A stretch of 55,787 bases of DNA from Planctomycetota bacterium (GTDB lineage Bacteria; Planctomycetota; UBA1135; GCA-002686595): assembly GCA_009691855.1 (NCBI GenBank), contig SIAI01000028.1:1-55787 (forward strand), read 5' to 3'. The position numbers and the translations under genes are program-made. Below are positions 35,572 to 44,512 of this stretch, one piece after another (position 1 is the stretch's first letter; every line of letters starts with the position of its first letter). The notes beneath the pieces are model-generated. The model was not told where the DNA came from. It saw only the letters and a program-made list of their open reading frames with translations, and ran no database searches.

Positions 35572-37680
35572 TCATTCCGCGTAGCCGATGTCCTGGAGCT
35601 GCTGGAGGATCTCGGGCGGCAGCTCGAGCGCGCCTCCCTCCTCGGCCGGCACGAGCAGCGGCTCGAGCGCGCCTGCGAAGGTTCGTCCGAGTTCGGCCGG
35701 CCAGTTCAGGCGCTGGCTCAGGTCGTCCAGCTCGCGCGGATCGGTGGCCAGGTCGAAGGCATGCGTGGGCTTGCCCGCGCGCAACGCCTCGATATCGGGG
35801 GCCATCAGCTTCTTGCCCTCGTGGAACAGCGCCACCTGGCGGTTGCGCTTCTTGAGGTCGAAGGCGTAGCTCGGGCGCGGCGCGCTGGCGTCCAGCAGCG
35901 AGCGTCCGGGCCAGGTGGGCGAGGGCGCGACGCGCGCGAGCTCGGCCAGCGTGGGCGCGAGGTCGATCAGGGACACCACGCCGGGCACCGCCCGCGGCTC
36001 GAGCCCCGGCCCGCGCAGGGCCAGCGGCACGCGCAACTTCTCGTCGTAGAGGTCGCCCCCGTGGCCCACGCTCTGGTGCTCGCCGTAGGCGTTGCCGTGG
36101 TCGGACGTCAGCACCAGCACGCCGTGCTCGAAGAAGCGCGCGCGCTCCAGCTCGCCCTCGAACGCACCCACCTTGCGATCCAGGTCCAGAACCGCGTCGT
36201 GGTAGAAGCGCAGGCCCACGTCCGCGAACTCCAGCGTGAGCTCGCTCGCGCTCCTGCGCACGCCCTGTGCCTTGCGTTCGAGCGCGCGCTTGTGGACCTC
36301 GGCCTGGACCTCCATCCACGGCCGCGGATCCTCCTCGGGGCCGGAGCGCATCGGGCCGTGCACGCGGTAGGTGTGCACCAGCAGGAACAGCGGCCGGCCG
36401 TCGTCGGCGGCCAGCTGCGCGCGCGCGCGCGCCAGGCTGCGCTCCAGATTCCAGGTCGTGACCAGCGCCTCCTCGAACCACTGGAAGCCCTGGTCCTGGC
36501 CGTAGTGGCGTGAGCAGAAGCCCGAATCGGTCAGCGCCACCGTGCGATAGCCGGCCGCGCCCAGCACCTCGGCCAGGGTCTCGACGCCCTGCGAGACGGC
36601 GTGGTCGATGTCCGTGCCGCCGTGCTGGCCGGGGAAGACGCCGCTCAGGATCGAGCCGATCGAGGGCAAGGTCCAGGCCGCGGTCGAGCGCGCGTCGAGG
36701 AAGCGCAGGCTGCGCTCGACGAACGCGTTCAGCTGCGGCGCGAGCTCCGGCGCGCCGCCCCAGGCGGCGAGGTTGTCCGCGCGGAACGTGTCGCAGAGCA
36801 CGAGCACGAGGTCGGGCTGCGCCGCGCCCCAGGGGCGTGCGCCGGGCGCGCCGATCTCGGCCGGGCCGAGCACGGGCCGCGCGACGAGAGCCGGGCCGTC
36901 GCCCGCGACCTCGAAGGCGAGCTCGTGCGCGCCGGGCGGGAGCGGCACGCACCGCGCGACGCCGCGCGTGGGCCGCGCGTAGGCCTGCGCCTCCTCGAAC
37001 ACGCTGCGGCCGTCGAGCATCACCCGGAAGGTCGTCGGTCCGAGCTCGTTGCCGCGGCCGCCGGGATCGGGGCTGACGCTCGTGAAGTAGAGCGCGCTCG
37101 CCTCGGGCACCTGGCAGCGCAGCCTCTCGGCCTGGCCGGGAAACACGAAGAAGCCGTCGCTGGCGAGGTCCCACTGCGCCACGCGCCAGCGGCCGTCGTG
37201 CTCGGCGCCGTGGTCGAGGCGCACGCGGCAGGTGATCGCCGTGGGCTCGCGGCCCAGCTCGAGCTCCAGCAGAAAATCGGGCCCGCCCAGGCGAAAGCAG
37301 CCGGCCTTCATCTCGCGCGGCGCGGCTCGGCGCAGCTCGTGCCCATCGTCGAGGAGCACGGGCGACTCCAGGCGACCGGCGAGCAGCGCGCCGCCACTCG
37401 GCATCGGCCCGAGCCATTCGCCGGGCTGGCCGGCGCGCCATTGCTCGCGCGGGAGCGGGAGCTCGAACCAGAGCTCCTCGCCCGCGGGCCCGCGGTGCAC
37501 GAACTCGCCGGGGCGCGGGCGTTGCACGCGCGCCTCGCTGCGCCGCGCGAGCTCCTCCAGCGGCTGGGGCCGGAAGCCGCGCGAGAGGTCGAGCCAGCGC
37601 GCCGCGCTCGGCGGCGGGGCGGACTCGCCGCAGGCGGGGAGCAGCACGAGCAGCAGGCACGGGAGAGCGAGCGGGCGCAT
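35572..37680 (-). CDS. Sulfatase-like lipoprotein (alkaline phosphatase superfamily)
   Basis: 702 residues. A lipoprotein signal ends LLPAC. After about 270 residues of β-rich sequence the sulfatase domain starts with LVLVLCDTFRADNLAAWG. The usual formylglycine motif CxPxR is absent: the position reads AAWTLPSIGSILSGVFPGQHG, so Thr or Ser, not formylglycine, must be the nucleophile if it is active. Metal ligands appear again in LTSDHGNAYGEHQSVGHG. It may act as a phospho- or sulfo-ester hydrolase at the outer membrane or periplasm. The ATG follows a TAGACT box by 8 bases, with no Shine-Dalgarno. Confidence 0.85.
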   Translation of the reverse strand: MRPLALPCLLLVLLPACGESAPPPSAARWLDLSRGFRPQPLEELARRSEARVQRPRPGEFVHRGPAGEELWFELPLPREQWRAGQPGEWLGPMPSGGALLAGRLESPVLLDDGHELRRAAPREMKAGCFRLGGPDFLLELELGREPTAITCRVRLDHGAEHDGRWRVAQWDLASDGFFVFPGQAERLRCQVPEASALYFTSVSPDPGGRGNELGPTTFRVMLDGRSVFEEAQAYARPTRGVARCVPLPPGAHELAFEVAGDGPALVARPVLGPAEIGAPGARPWGAAQPDLVLVLCDTFRADNLAAWGGAPELAPQLNAFVERSLRFLDARSTAAWTLPSIGSILSGVFPGQHGGTDIDHAVSQGVETLAEVLGAAGYRTVALTDSGFCSRHYGQDQGFQWFEEALVTTWNLERSLARARAQLAADDGRPLFLLVHTYRVHGPMRSGPEEDPRPWMEVQAEVHKRALERKAQGVRRSASELTLEFADVGLRFYHDAVLDLDRKVGAFEGELERARFFEHGVLVLTSDHGNAYGEHQSVGHGGDLYDEKLRVPLALRGPGLEPRAVPGVVSLIDLAPTLAELARVAPSPTWPGRSLLDASAPRPSYAFDLKKRNRQVALFHEGKKLMAPDIEALRAGKPTHAFDLATDPRELDDLSQRLNWPAELGRTFAGALEPLLVPAEEGGALELPPEILQQLQDIGYAE

Positions 37681-37688
37681 CGCGGGAG

Positions 37689-37694
37689 AGTCTA
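37689..37694 (-). promoter_or_regulatory. Putative -10 box of the sulfatase-like gene
   Basis: TAGACT on the minus strand ends 8 bases before the ATG at 37680. Confidence 0.4.
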
Positions 37695-37861
37695 GGGAGT
37701 TGCGCGGCGAGGGAGGAGTTCTCGGGGGCGCGTTCGCCGCTTCGAACCCGACGGTCGCAGGTGCGCGGGGCGCACGCGCCTGCGCCGTGAGCCGAGCTCG
37801 CGACGCGGACGGACTGCGCGGCCGAGCCGGGTGCCGCGCGGAGCGTCCGCGGCTCGTGCGC

Positions 37862-39724
37862 TCAGAACTTCCGGCTCTTGTGCAGCACGTCTTCGAGCGT
37901 CTTCACCGTGCCGTCGCGCTCGGGCACGGAGAGGTCGAGGATCTCCTGCAGCGCGATGCCGATGTGCGGGATGTACTTCTCGATGTAGCTGCGCTTGTCG
38001 AACTCCTTGCGCAGGCGCTGGCCCTTGCGGATGTAGGTGCCCAGACGCCGCCCGGCCTCCATCAGGCCGAGGCGCAGCTCCTTCTGGATCTCCGGGTAGT
38101 TGGCGATCGCCTCCTTCGACTCGGAGGTGAACGGCACCCACACGCTGGCGATGTGCACCATCACCGCGCAGGCCCCGATCGGGATCGAGCCCTTGGGCTG
38201 TTGCAGGCCGTAGGAGCGCCAGTTGGTCTGGATCAAGGCCTTGGTGATGGCGCAGCCGGCCTGCTGGTACAGCAGCGGGACGCGGTTCGCGTAGCGCAGG
38301 AGGCGGATCGGCTCGTCGGCGTCGGCCACCAGCGCCTCCGAGGCCTCGCTGTCCTTCTTGCGCTTGGTGATGCGGCCCTCCTCGTTCAGCTCGAGGCCCA
38401 CGCCGCCCGGCTTGCCGTAGGCGATGCCGACCTCGATCTGGAACGGGTTGCCGCGGTACACGGCCGCGGGGCGCGTGATCGCGGTGTAGAAGTCGGCCTC
38501 GATCTCCTTCTTCAGGCCGGCCAGGACCAGCTCCTCGCCGATGGGCGCGATGCAGTCGGTCGAGGGCGAGCTGATCTTCGTCTTCTGGATCGCCTCGTGC
38601 AGCGCGCTGGCCTCCTCGCGCGCGATGCGCGTGGGGTAGCTCTTCTCGGAGAGGCCGCGCCCGGCCGCGTCGATGATGTCGTGCGCGACCTTCGAGCCGA
38701 CGCGCGAGAACTCCTCCTGCAGGAAGCCCGACAGCGAGCGGCAGCTCGTCGTCTGCAGCATCTGGATCAGGCGCCCGAGCTCGACCCCGTGCGGGTGCGG
38801 CTTGATCTCGACCACGGCTTTGGGGAGCTGCTTCGTGCTGCGCTCGTAGTCGACTTTTTCACCACCCGGATCCACGTAGTGCAGCGTGAGGTGCGGGTTC
38901 GCGATGGCGGTCTGCTTCAGGTACATGTCGACCGAGCGCATGCCCTTCTGGTACTTGGCCTCCATCTCGATCTCGACGCGCGTGCCGTGCTCCGCCTCCC
39001 AGGCGAACTCGGCGCGCGAGACGATGTCGGGCCGGTTGCGCGCGGTGTCGAGCACGATCTCGAGCTCGATCGCTGGCTTCTTCTTGCCCGTCTTCGAGAC
39101 GATGCGCACCGGCTTGCCGGTCGTGAGCTGGCCGTACATGCCCGCGGCCGAGATGCCGATGCCCTGCTGCCCGCGGCTCTGGCTGAGCTTGTGGAACTTC
39201 GAGCCGTACAAGAGCTGCCCGAAGACCTTGCCCAGCTGCGCCTCGACGATGCCGGGCCCGTTGTCCTCGACGATCATGCGGAAGCGGTTCTGATTCTCGC
39301 CGGATGCCGTGGGCCGGATCTCGACCGTGATCTCGGGCAGGATCCCGGCCTCCTCGCAGGCGTCGAGCGAGTTGTCCACGGCTTCCTTGACCGCCGTGAG
39401 CAGCGCCTTGAGCGGCGAGTCGAAGCCCAGGAGGTGGCGGTTCTTGGTGAAGAACTCGGCCACCGAGATCTCGCGCTGGCGCCCGGCCATGTCCTCGGCG
39501 CTGACGCGCTGCTTGGCGCGCGTGTCGTCTCGGCCGCCGTCTGCCTTGGCCGGGGGCGCGTCGGCCTCGGGCTCGCCCTCCTCGAAGGCCAGGGTTTCCT
39601 CTTCGGGTTCCACCGCGCGTGCGGACTTCTTCTGGGCCTTCTCGGCCTTGGGCTTCTTGGCGGGACTCATCTCTTCGGGCTCGATCTCATCGAACAGCGA
39701 CGGTGTGGAACCTGCAGGCGCCAT
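37862..39724 (-). CDS. top6B: DNA topoisomerase VI subunit B
   Basis: 620 residues, the ATPase subunit of topoisomerase VI. The GHKL ATP site shows all boxes: [22 protein letters not shown] and [21 protein letters not shown]. The transducer domain follows, with the ATP-sensing Lys region near [11 protein letters not shown]. The first 75 residues are a Lys/Glu/Pro-rich extension not found in archaeal proteins. It clamps and captures the DNA segment that subunit A passes. ATG at 39724 has AGGAA about 11-15 bases upstream; a later ATG at 39670 is possible. The A subunit is 9.6 kb away on the same strand, so expression is not from one operon. Confidence 0.94.
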   Translation of the reverse strand: MAPAGSTPSLFDEIEPEEMSPAKKPKAEKAQKKSARAVEPEEETLAFEEGEPEADAPPAKADGGRDDTRAKQRVSAEDMAGRQREISVAEFFTKNRHLLGFDSPLKALLTAVKEAVDNSLDACEEAGILPEITVEIRPTASGENQNRFRMIVEDNGPGIVEAQLGKVFGQLLYGSKFHKLSQSRGQQGIGISAAGMYGQLTTGKPVRIVSKTGKKKPAIELEIVLDTARNRPDIVSRAEFAWEAEHGTRVEIEMEAKYQKGMRSVDMYLKQTAIANPHLTLHYVDPGGEKVDYERSTKQLPKAVVEIKPHPHGVELGRLIQMLQTTSCRSLSGFLQEEFSRVGSKVAHDIIDAAGRGLSEKSYPTRIAREEASALHEAIQKTKISSPSTDCIAPIGEELVLAGLKKEIEADFYTAITRPAAVYRGNPFQIEVGIAYGKPGGVGLELNEEGRITKRKKDSEASEALVADADEPIRLLRYANRVPLLYQQAGCAITKALIQTNWRSYGLQQPKGSIPIGACAVMVHIASVWVPFTSESKEAIANYPEIQKELRLGLMEAGRRLGTYIRKGQRLRKEFDKRSYIEKYIPHIGIALQEILDLSVPERDGTVKTLEDVLHKSRKF

Positions 39725-39918
39725 CCCGAGAGGGTTCCTGATCGACCCGCGAGATGCAACGGGTCAGGATCGGACGTCCGCGCAAGGGCGGGGATTCGCG
39801 CGCTCGGAACGGTTTGCGCCGCCGCGGAGGCTCCGTGCGGGCCGCCGGTTTTCGAGCCGGGCGCGTACGTCCGCCTTGCCGCGTGCTCCTCGCGGACGGC
39901 GGAGCTCGACCCGCTGGC

Positions 39919-39924
39919 TATGCT
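39919..39924 (+). promoter_or_regulatory. Putative -10 box of the DDAH gene
   Basis: TATGCT ends 8 bases before the ATG at 39933. The 208-base gap to top6B holds nothing else that was recognised. Confidence 0.4.
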
Positions 39925-39932
39925 GGGGCGCG

Positions 39933-40703
39933 ATGTTCACCCGTGCCCTCGTGCGGCCGCCGGCGGCGAGCTTCGCCGCCGGCCTGACCAGCTCCGATCT
40001 CGGCCCGCCGGACCTGGCCCTCGCGCTGCGCCAGCATGCGGCCTATGTCGCCGCGCTGCGCCGCTGCGGCCTCGCGCTGACCGAACTCGCGCCCGATCCC
40101 GCCTTCCCCGACTCGACTTTCGTCGAGGACACGGCCGTGCTCGTCCCGGGCTGCGCCGTGATCGCGCGCCCGGGCGCACCCAGCCGCGCGGGCGAGACCG
40201 CGGCGGTGCGCGCCGCGCTGCGGCCGCTGTTCGCGCGCATGGCGGAAATCGAGGCGCCCGGCACGCTCGATGGCGGCGACATCTGCGCGGCCGGCGAGCA
40301 CGTCTTCATCGGCCTCTCGGCGCGCACCAACGAAGCCGGCGGGCGTCAGCTCGCGACGATCCTCGCGCGGGAGGGCCTGACGAGCTCCTTCCTCGACGTG
40401 CGCGCGCTCGCGGGCCTCTTGCACCTGAAGAGCGGGCTCGCCTGGCTTGGGGCGCGGCGCCTGCTCGCGCTCGACGCGCTGCGCGAGCATCCGGCGCTGC
40501 GCGGCTGGACGACGATCCCGGTCGCGCGCGGCGAGGAGTACGCCGCGAACTGCGTCCTGCTCGACGAGCGCGTGCTCGTCCCGGCGGGCTTCCCGCAGGT
40601 GAGCACGAACCTGCGCGCGCTGGGCCTCGAGCCGCTGGCCTTGGAGATGAGCGAGTTCCGCAAGATGGACGGCGGGCTGAGCTGCCTCTCGCTGCGCTTC
40701 TGA
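39933..40703 (+). CDS. Dimethylarginine dimethylaminohydrolase-like amidinotransferase-fold enzyme
   Basis: 256 residues of the guanidino-modifying superfamily. The Asp of DSTFVEDTAVLVPG, the TLDGGDI motif, the catalytic His in LHLKSGLAWLG and the nucleophile Cys in LSCLSLRF near the C-terminus are all present. It should hydrolyse a guanidinium-type substrate such as dimethylarginine or arginine to a citrulline; which one cannot be told. The start follows a TATGCT box by 8 bases without a ribosome site, so the transcript is probably leaderless. It converges on mqnA with six bases between. Confidence 0.85.
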   Translation: MFTRALVRPPAASFAAGLTSSDLGPPDLALALRQHAAYVAALRRCGLALTELAPDPAFPDSTFVEDTAVLVPGCAVIARPGAPSRAGETAAVRAALRPLFARMAEIEAPGTLDGGDICAAGEHVFIGLSARTNEAGGRQLATILAREGLTSSFLDVRALAGLLHLKSGLAWLGARRLLALDALREHPALRGWTTIPVARGEEYAANCVLLDERVLVPAGFPQVSTNLRALGLEPLALEMSEFRKMDGGLSCLSLRF

Positions 40704-40709
40704 GGCGCG

Positions 40710-41525
40710 TCAGGCGCGGACGGGCGCGGAACTCGTCACCGGCACGCCGCGCGGCGCCACGCTAGCCGGGGCGAGTCCGAGCTCCGCCGCCGCGTCGCGG
40801 AAGGCGAGCAGCGCGGGCCGCAGACGCGCGCCCGGTTCGTACAGGCACTCCGTGAAGAGATAGTGACGCGTGGTCTCGGGCGCGACGCGCCACAGCTCTG
40901 CCGCCTCGCGCGCGAGCGCGTCCATGCGCGCGCGCCCGAGCGCGCGGCTGCGCGCGAAAGCCGCGGCCCAGGGTTCGAGCTCCACCCCGGGACGCGCGAC
41001 CCACAGCGCGAAGACGAACGGCAGGCCGGTGCGCTCGCGCCAGGCCTCCGAGGGGTTGAACACGGGCGGCGAGCCGGGCTCCAGGTGCTCGCGCAGCGCC
41101 GCGTCGCCGATGCGCAGCCAGGCGTCGGCGGCGACGGAGCGCGGATCCGTACCCTCGGGCACCTCGACGAGCGCGGGTCGCTTTCCCGGCCACACGATCT
41201 GCGACAGGACGACCGAGGTGCGGCTGGCGGGATCGAGGGCCAGGCTCTTCACCTCGAGCACGGACTTGCGCAGGAACACCTGCACGCTCGACACGCGGCT
41301 CTCGCCGGCGATGCACGGGCCGTCGAGGTAGCTCGCGCCAGGAAGGCGGAACAACTCGATCGAGCTCACCAGCGCCACGTCGAGTGAGCCGTCGCGCAGT
41401 CCGCGCGCCAGACGCGCCGGCACGGCGCGCGTGAATTCGATGCCCGCTTCGGCGGCCAGGCCCTCGTCCACCGGGCGTCCGACGAGGTAGGGGACGGAGG
41501 CGACGCGCAGCTTCGTGCTCGGCAT
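40710..41525 (-). CDS. mqnA: Chorismate dehydratase MqnA (futalosine menaquinone pathway)
   Basis: 271 residues, a periplasmic-binding-protein-like fold used here as an enzyme that removes water from chorismate to give 3-enolpyruvylbenzoate, the first step of futalosine-route menaquinone synthesis. RVASVPYLVGRPVDEGL, RDGSLDVALVSSIELFR and the ASYLDGPCIAG segment match the family. The later enzyme MqnE is encoded at 47901-49076, so the pathway is probably present though split. The ATG at 41525 has no good ribosome site; a TAGATT box 13 bases before it overlaps the -10 box of the divergent methyltransferase gene. Confidence 0.85.
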   Translation of the reverse strand: MPSTKLRVASVPYLVGRPVDEGLAAEAGIEFTRAVPARLARGLRDGSLDVALVSSIELFRLPGASYLDGPCIAGESRVSSVQVFLRKSVLEVKSLALDPASRTSVVLSQIVWPGKRPALVEVPEGTDPRSVAADAWLRIGDAALREHLEPGSPPVFNPSEAWRERTGLPFVFALWVARPGVELEPWAAAFARSRALGRARMDALAREAAELWRVAPETTRHYLFTECLYEPGARLRPALLAFRDAAAELGLAPASVAPRGVPVTSSAPVRA

Positions 41526-41538
41526 GGTGAAGCCGGAG

Positions 41539-41548
41539 AATCTATCAT
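41539..41548. promoter_or_regulatory. Overlapping divergent -10 boxes
   Basis: On the plus strand TATCAT (41543-41548) ends 6 bases before the GTG of the methyltransferase gene. On the minus strand TAGATT (41544-41539) lies 13 bases before the ATG of mqnA. The two hexamers share a TA, so the space holds a small bidirectional promoter. Confidence 0.4.
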
Positions 41549-41554
41549 CCCGCG

Positions 41555-42457
41555 GTGCAGCCAGCCGTGCAGCCCGCCGTCTTCGAGCCCGTGCCCTGGT
41601 CCGCGCACGCCTTGCTCGATTCAGGCGAAGGCCAGAAGCTCGAGCGCTACGGCGAGTTCCTGCTGGCGCGTCCCGATCCGCAGGCCCTGTGGCGGCGGCG
41701 CGCCGACGCGCGCGCGTGGCAGCGCGCGGACCTCGCCTTCGTGCGCGAGTCGGACCGCGGCGGGCGCTGGGAGTCCGCGCGCAAACCGGCTCCGCCCGAG
41801 GGCTGGGCGCTGGCCTTCGACGCGGTGCGCTTTCTCGTGCGTCCGACGCCCTTCAAGCACGTGGGTGTGTTCCCCGAGCAGGCGCCCAACTGGCGCTGGA
41901 TGCAGGAGCGCCTGGCGGCCGCGGGTTCCGGCGCGCGCGTGCTCAACCTGTTCGCCTACACCGGCGTGGCCAGCCTGCTGGCGCGCGCCGCCGGAGCCGA
42001 GGTCACACACGTCGATGCCTCGCGCACGACGCTGGCCTGGGCGCGCGAGAACGCCGAGCTGTCGAAGCTCGGCGAGGCCGGCTGGCGCTGGGTGCTGGAC
42101 GACGCGCTCACCTTCGCGCGGCGCGAGGTGCGGCGCGGCGCGCGCTACACCGGGATCCTGCTCGACCCGCCGCACTACGGGCGCGGGCCGAAGGGCGAGA
42201 AGTGGCAGCTCGAGACGGGCCTCGCGCCGCTGCTCGAGGCCTGCGCCGCGCTGCTCGACGAGCAGAGCTTCCTGGTTCTGTCGAGCTACGCCGTGGGCTA
42301 CACCGCGCTCTCCTTCGCGAACCTGCTGGGCGAGCTGGCGGGCGGTGGGGTTGGGGGCGGGACAGTCGAGGCCGGCGAGCTGGCGCTGCGCGAAGAGGGG
42401 GAGGGCGGCAGGTTTCTGCCGTGCGGCTTCGCGGCGCGCTGGGTGCGCGGGCTGTGA
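41555..42457 (+). CDS. Class I SAM-dependent rRNA methyltransferase (RlmI/RlmK-like)
   Basis: 300 residues. After an N-terminal part resembling RlmI-family proteins, the methyltransferase core begins with RVLNLFAYTGVASLLAR (SAM-binding loop), then VTHVDASRTTLAWARENAEL and the catalytic-site ILLDPPHYGRGPKGEKW (DPPxYG). Members methylate 23S rRNA cytosine or guanine. The last 30 residues are Gly-rich. The GTG start follows a TATCAT box by 6 bases. The stop overlaps the GTG start of the pseudouridine synthase gene (GTGA), so two RNA-modification enzymes are co-translated. Confidence 0.85.
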   Translation: MQPAVQPAVFEPVPWSAHALLDSGEGQKLERYGEFLLARPDPQALWRRRADARAWQRADLAFVRESDRGGRWESARKPAPPEGWALAFDAVRFLVRPTPFKHVGVFPEQAPNWRWMQERLAAAGSGARVLNLFAYTGVASLLARAAGAEVTHVDASRTTLAWARENAELSKLGEAGWRWVLDDALTFARREVRRGARYTGILLDPPHYGRGPKGEKWQLETGLAPLLEACAALLDEQSFLVLSSYAVGYTALSFANLLGELAGGGVGGGTVEAGELALREEGEGGRFLPCGFAARWVRGL

Positions 42458-43137
42458 GCGACGAGCTGGTCGTGCTCTTCGCCGACAACCACCTGCTGGT
42501 CGTGGCCAAGCCCGCGGGCCTGCCCACCGTGCCCGACGACAGCGGCGACGAGAGCCTGCTCGACCGCGCGCGCGCGTGGGTCAAGCAGGAGAAGCACAAG
42601 GCCGGCGCGGTCTACCTCGGCGTCGTGCAGCGTCTCGATCGTCCCGTCTCGGGCGTGGTCGTGTTTGCGCGCACCTCGAAGGCCGCCGCTCGCCTGACCG
42701 AGGCCTTCCGCGGCCGCACGGTGGAGAAGCTCTACTGGGGCGTCGGCGCCGGCGAGCCGCAGGGCCTCGAGGGCACGCTGGAGCAGTGGCTGCTCAAGGA
42801 TCACGAGCGCAACCTCGTACGCGCCTTGGCGACCGAGCGCCCCGGCGCGCAGCTCGCGCGCACGCGCTGGCGCGTCCTGCAGCGCGGCGGTGCGGGCCGC
42901 GCGCGGCGCGTGCTGCTCGAGTTCCGCCCCGAGACGGGACGCTCGCACCAGCTGCGCGTGGCCGCGGCGACGCTCGGCTGCGCGCTGCTCGGCGACCTGA
43001 AGTACGGCGCCGAGAGCCCGCTCGCCGACAAGAGCATCGCCCTGCACGCGCGCGAGCTGGTGCTGCCGCATCCGACGAAGGGCGAGCGCGTGCGCTTCGA
43101 GTGTGAACCTCCCGCGCTCGAGGTCTGGCGCTTCTGA
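42454..43137 (+). CDS. RluA-family pseudouridine synthase
   Basis: 227 residues. The catalytic Asp is in LGVVQRLDRPVSGVVVFARTS, the family signature, and ETGRSHQLRVAAATLGCALLGD is the second conserved motif. It isomerises uridine in rRNA or tRNA to pseudouridine; the target site is not predictable. There is no S4 domain, so it resembles RluA or TruC rather than RluD. The GTG start overlaps the preceding methyltransferase stop, so the pair forms one RNA-modification operon. The next 420 bases contain repeats only. Confidence 0.88.
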   Translation: MSDELVVLFADNHLLVVAKPAGLPTVPDDSGDESLLDRARAWVKQEKHKAGAVYLGVVQRLDRPVSGVVVFARTSKAAARLTEAFRGRTVEKLYWGVGAGEPQGLEGTLEQWLLKDHERNLVRALATERPGAQLARTRWRVLQRGGAGRARRVLLEFRPETGRSHQLRVAAATLGCALLGDLKYGAESPLADKSIALHARELVLPHPTKGERVRFECEPPALEVWRF

Positions 43138-43155
43138 GCGCTTCTCTCTGTGCTC

Positions 43156-43384
43156 CTCAGCGCGGGCTACAGCCCGCAACCCAATGAGACCTCATGCGCC
43201 CGCGCTGAGTTCTTGTTGGCGGGGGAGGCAGACCCTCCTCCGCGACTCCTCCTCCAGGCCAGGCGCGACACGCGGCCTCCCCTCCTCGCCGCTTGATGAG
43301 CGGCGCGGCGCCGGCGGCGCCGGAGCTACTACTCCCGAGAATCCGCGCGCGGCGCGCGGACTCTCGAACCTAGTAGCTCAGCGC
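43156..43384. repeat. 229-base repeat, copy 1
   Basis: Very similar (about 95% by eye) to 46093-46322. It begins with a CGCGGGCTACAGCCCGC hairpin, continues through GGCGGGGGAGGCAGACC and GCGGCGCCGGCGGCGCCGG, and ends in a 28-base palindrome (43323-43350 with 43352-43379) that has a 5 x 5 internal loop. No convincing reading frame. It lies in the space between two converging genes, where it may terminate transcription or act as a mobile element. Confidence 0.85.
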
Positions 43385-43390
43385 TCTGCG

Positions 43391-43426
43391 CGCCTCCGCG
43401 GTCCTTGCGCTCCAACCGCGGAGGCG
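43391..43426. repeat. 12-base inverted repeat (CTCCGCGG type)
   Basis: CGCCTCCGCGGT (43391-43402) pairs perfectly with 43415-43426 around a 12-base loop. It resembles the arms of the inverted repeat at 32231-32387. No gene lies in the 43138-43565 gap. Confidence 0.7.
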
Positions 43427-43479
43427 CGGAGGGCGCGGAGAACCGAGGAGAAAGAGGAAAGCGGCTCGGGAAAAGGAGA

Positions 43480-43507
43480 GACGCCGCGTCGTCCCTGACG
43501 CGGCGTC
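43480..43507 (-). terminator. Rho-independent-like terminator of the lipoprotein gene
   Basis: An 11-base perfect stem, GACGCCGCGTC (43480-43490) with 43497-43507, has a 6-base loop. On the minus strand it is followed by TCTCCTTTTCCC. It lies 58 bases after the stop codon at 43566. Confidence 0.55.
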
Positions 43508-43565
43508 CCTTGCGGTCTTCACCCTGTCGGGCGCGGGTGCGCCCCCTCGAACCTCTGCCTCTAGT

Positions 43566-44231
43566 TCAGTGCGCGTGCTGCACGCGCAGGCGCTCGAGCA
43601 CGAGCCCGGTGGCGGGATCGAACTCGATCGATTGCTCCAGCACCAAGCGCGGGCCGGGCCGCGGCTTGTGGTAGCCCTGCTGCGCTTCGGTCGCGTGCTC
43701 GGCACGCGCGTCGACGCCCACCAGCGACGCGCCCAGACCCTCGCCCTGCGGCGCGCGCGCGAACAGCGGCTGCACGTCGATCTCCAGCGAGTACGAGGCG
43801 TCGCCCACGAAGGACTCGACCACCAGCTGGAAGGCCAAGCCGCCGGCGAACACATCCACGCCGCCCTGCTCGGGGTCGTTCGCGGTCGCGAAGCAGGCCA
43901 CGGTCTGGTCGAGTTGCACGTCGTACAGGCACACGTCGAGGTCGGCCGTGGCGTTGCCGATGAACAGCTGGAAGTCGACGTGCAGCGGCTGGGCCGCCAG
44001 GAACTGGAAGCCGTCGAAGGGGTCGATCAGGTCGTCGCGCACGAAGCCGTCGATGAAGAAGTGATCGCCGGGGCGCAGCGTGCCGAAGTCGTTTGCGGTC
44101 AAGGGATCGTCGTTGCGCTCGCTCTCCACGAACACCGGGATGCCGCCGCCACCGCCGCCGGAGTCGTGGTGGTGGTGGCTGCAAGCGACCAGGGCGAGGG
44201 ACAGGACGGAGGCCAGGGTGGCGGTGCGCAT
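43566..44231 (-). CDS. Putative lipoprotein with His-run and pre-peptidase-like β-domain
   Basis: 221 residues. The lipobox is LVAC after MRTATLASVLSLALVAC, and the mature protein starts SHHHHDSGGGGGG, a flexible His/Gly run that might bind metal. The remainder looks like a pre-peptidase C-terminal or similar β-domain: ESERNDDPLTANDFGTLRPG, DHFFIDGFVRDDLIDPFDGF and DLDVCLYDVQ. Function unknown; it is probably surface exposed. AGAGGA lies about 9 bases before the ATG at 44231. A strong hairpin follows its stop. Confidence 0.75.
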   Translation of the reverse strand: MRTATLASVLSLALVACSHHHHDSGGGGGGIPVFVESERNDDPLTANDFGTLRPGDHFFIDGFVRDDLIDPFDGFQFLAAQPLHVDFQLFIGNATADLDVCLYDVQLDQTVACFATANDPEQGGVDVFAGGLAFQLVVESFVGDASYSLEIDVQPLFARAPQGEGLGASLVGVDARAEHATEAQQGYHKPRPGPRLVLEQSIEFDPATGLVLERLRVQHAH

Positions 44232-44512
44232 GATCGGTGTCCTCTGCTTCGTTCTCGGGCGCTGGGCGTGTCCTCCGCGGGGGGCGGCGCTCCCCGTGCG
44301 GACGCCTGCGGGCGCACGACGGCGCCGGCAGCGCAAGGCTTGTGCCGAGCGCGGACGGCGGGACGCGCGGCCCTTCCCGGGCGCGACGGAGGACCCGGAC
44401 GACTCGCCGTAACTGAATCTTCCAGGCGAGGTTGCGCTCCCGCTGCTGGCCCACAGGCGCGCCCCCTTGAGCCGCCCGCGTGCAGACCATCTCCTGCCGC
44501 GGGGATGGACGC

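Noticed and set aside
43352..43379. tRNA-like T-arm (GGTTCGAG on the minus strand) in the 229-base repeat
   Set aside because: No acceptor stem, anticodon arm or D arm could be fitted; probably a coincidence.
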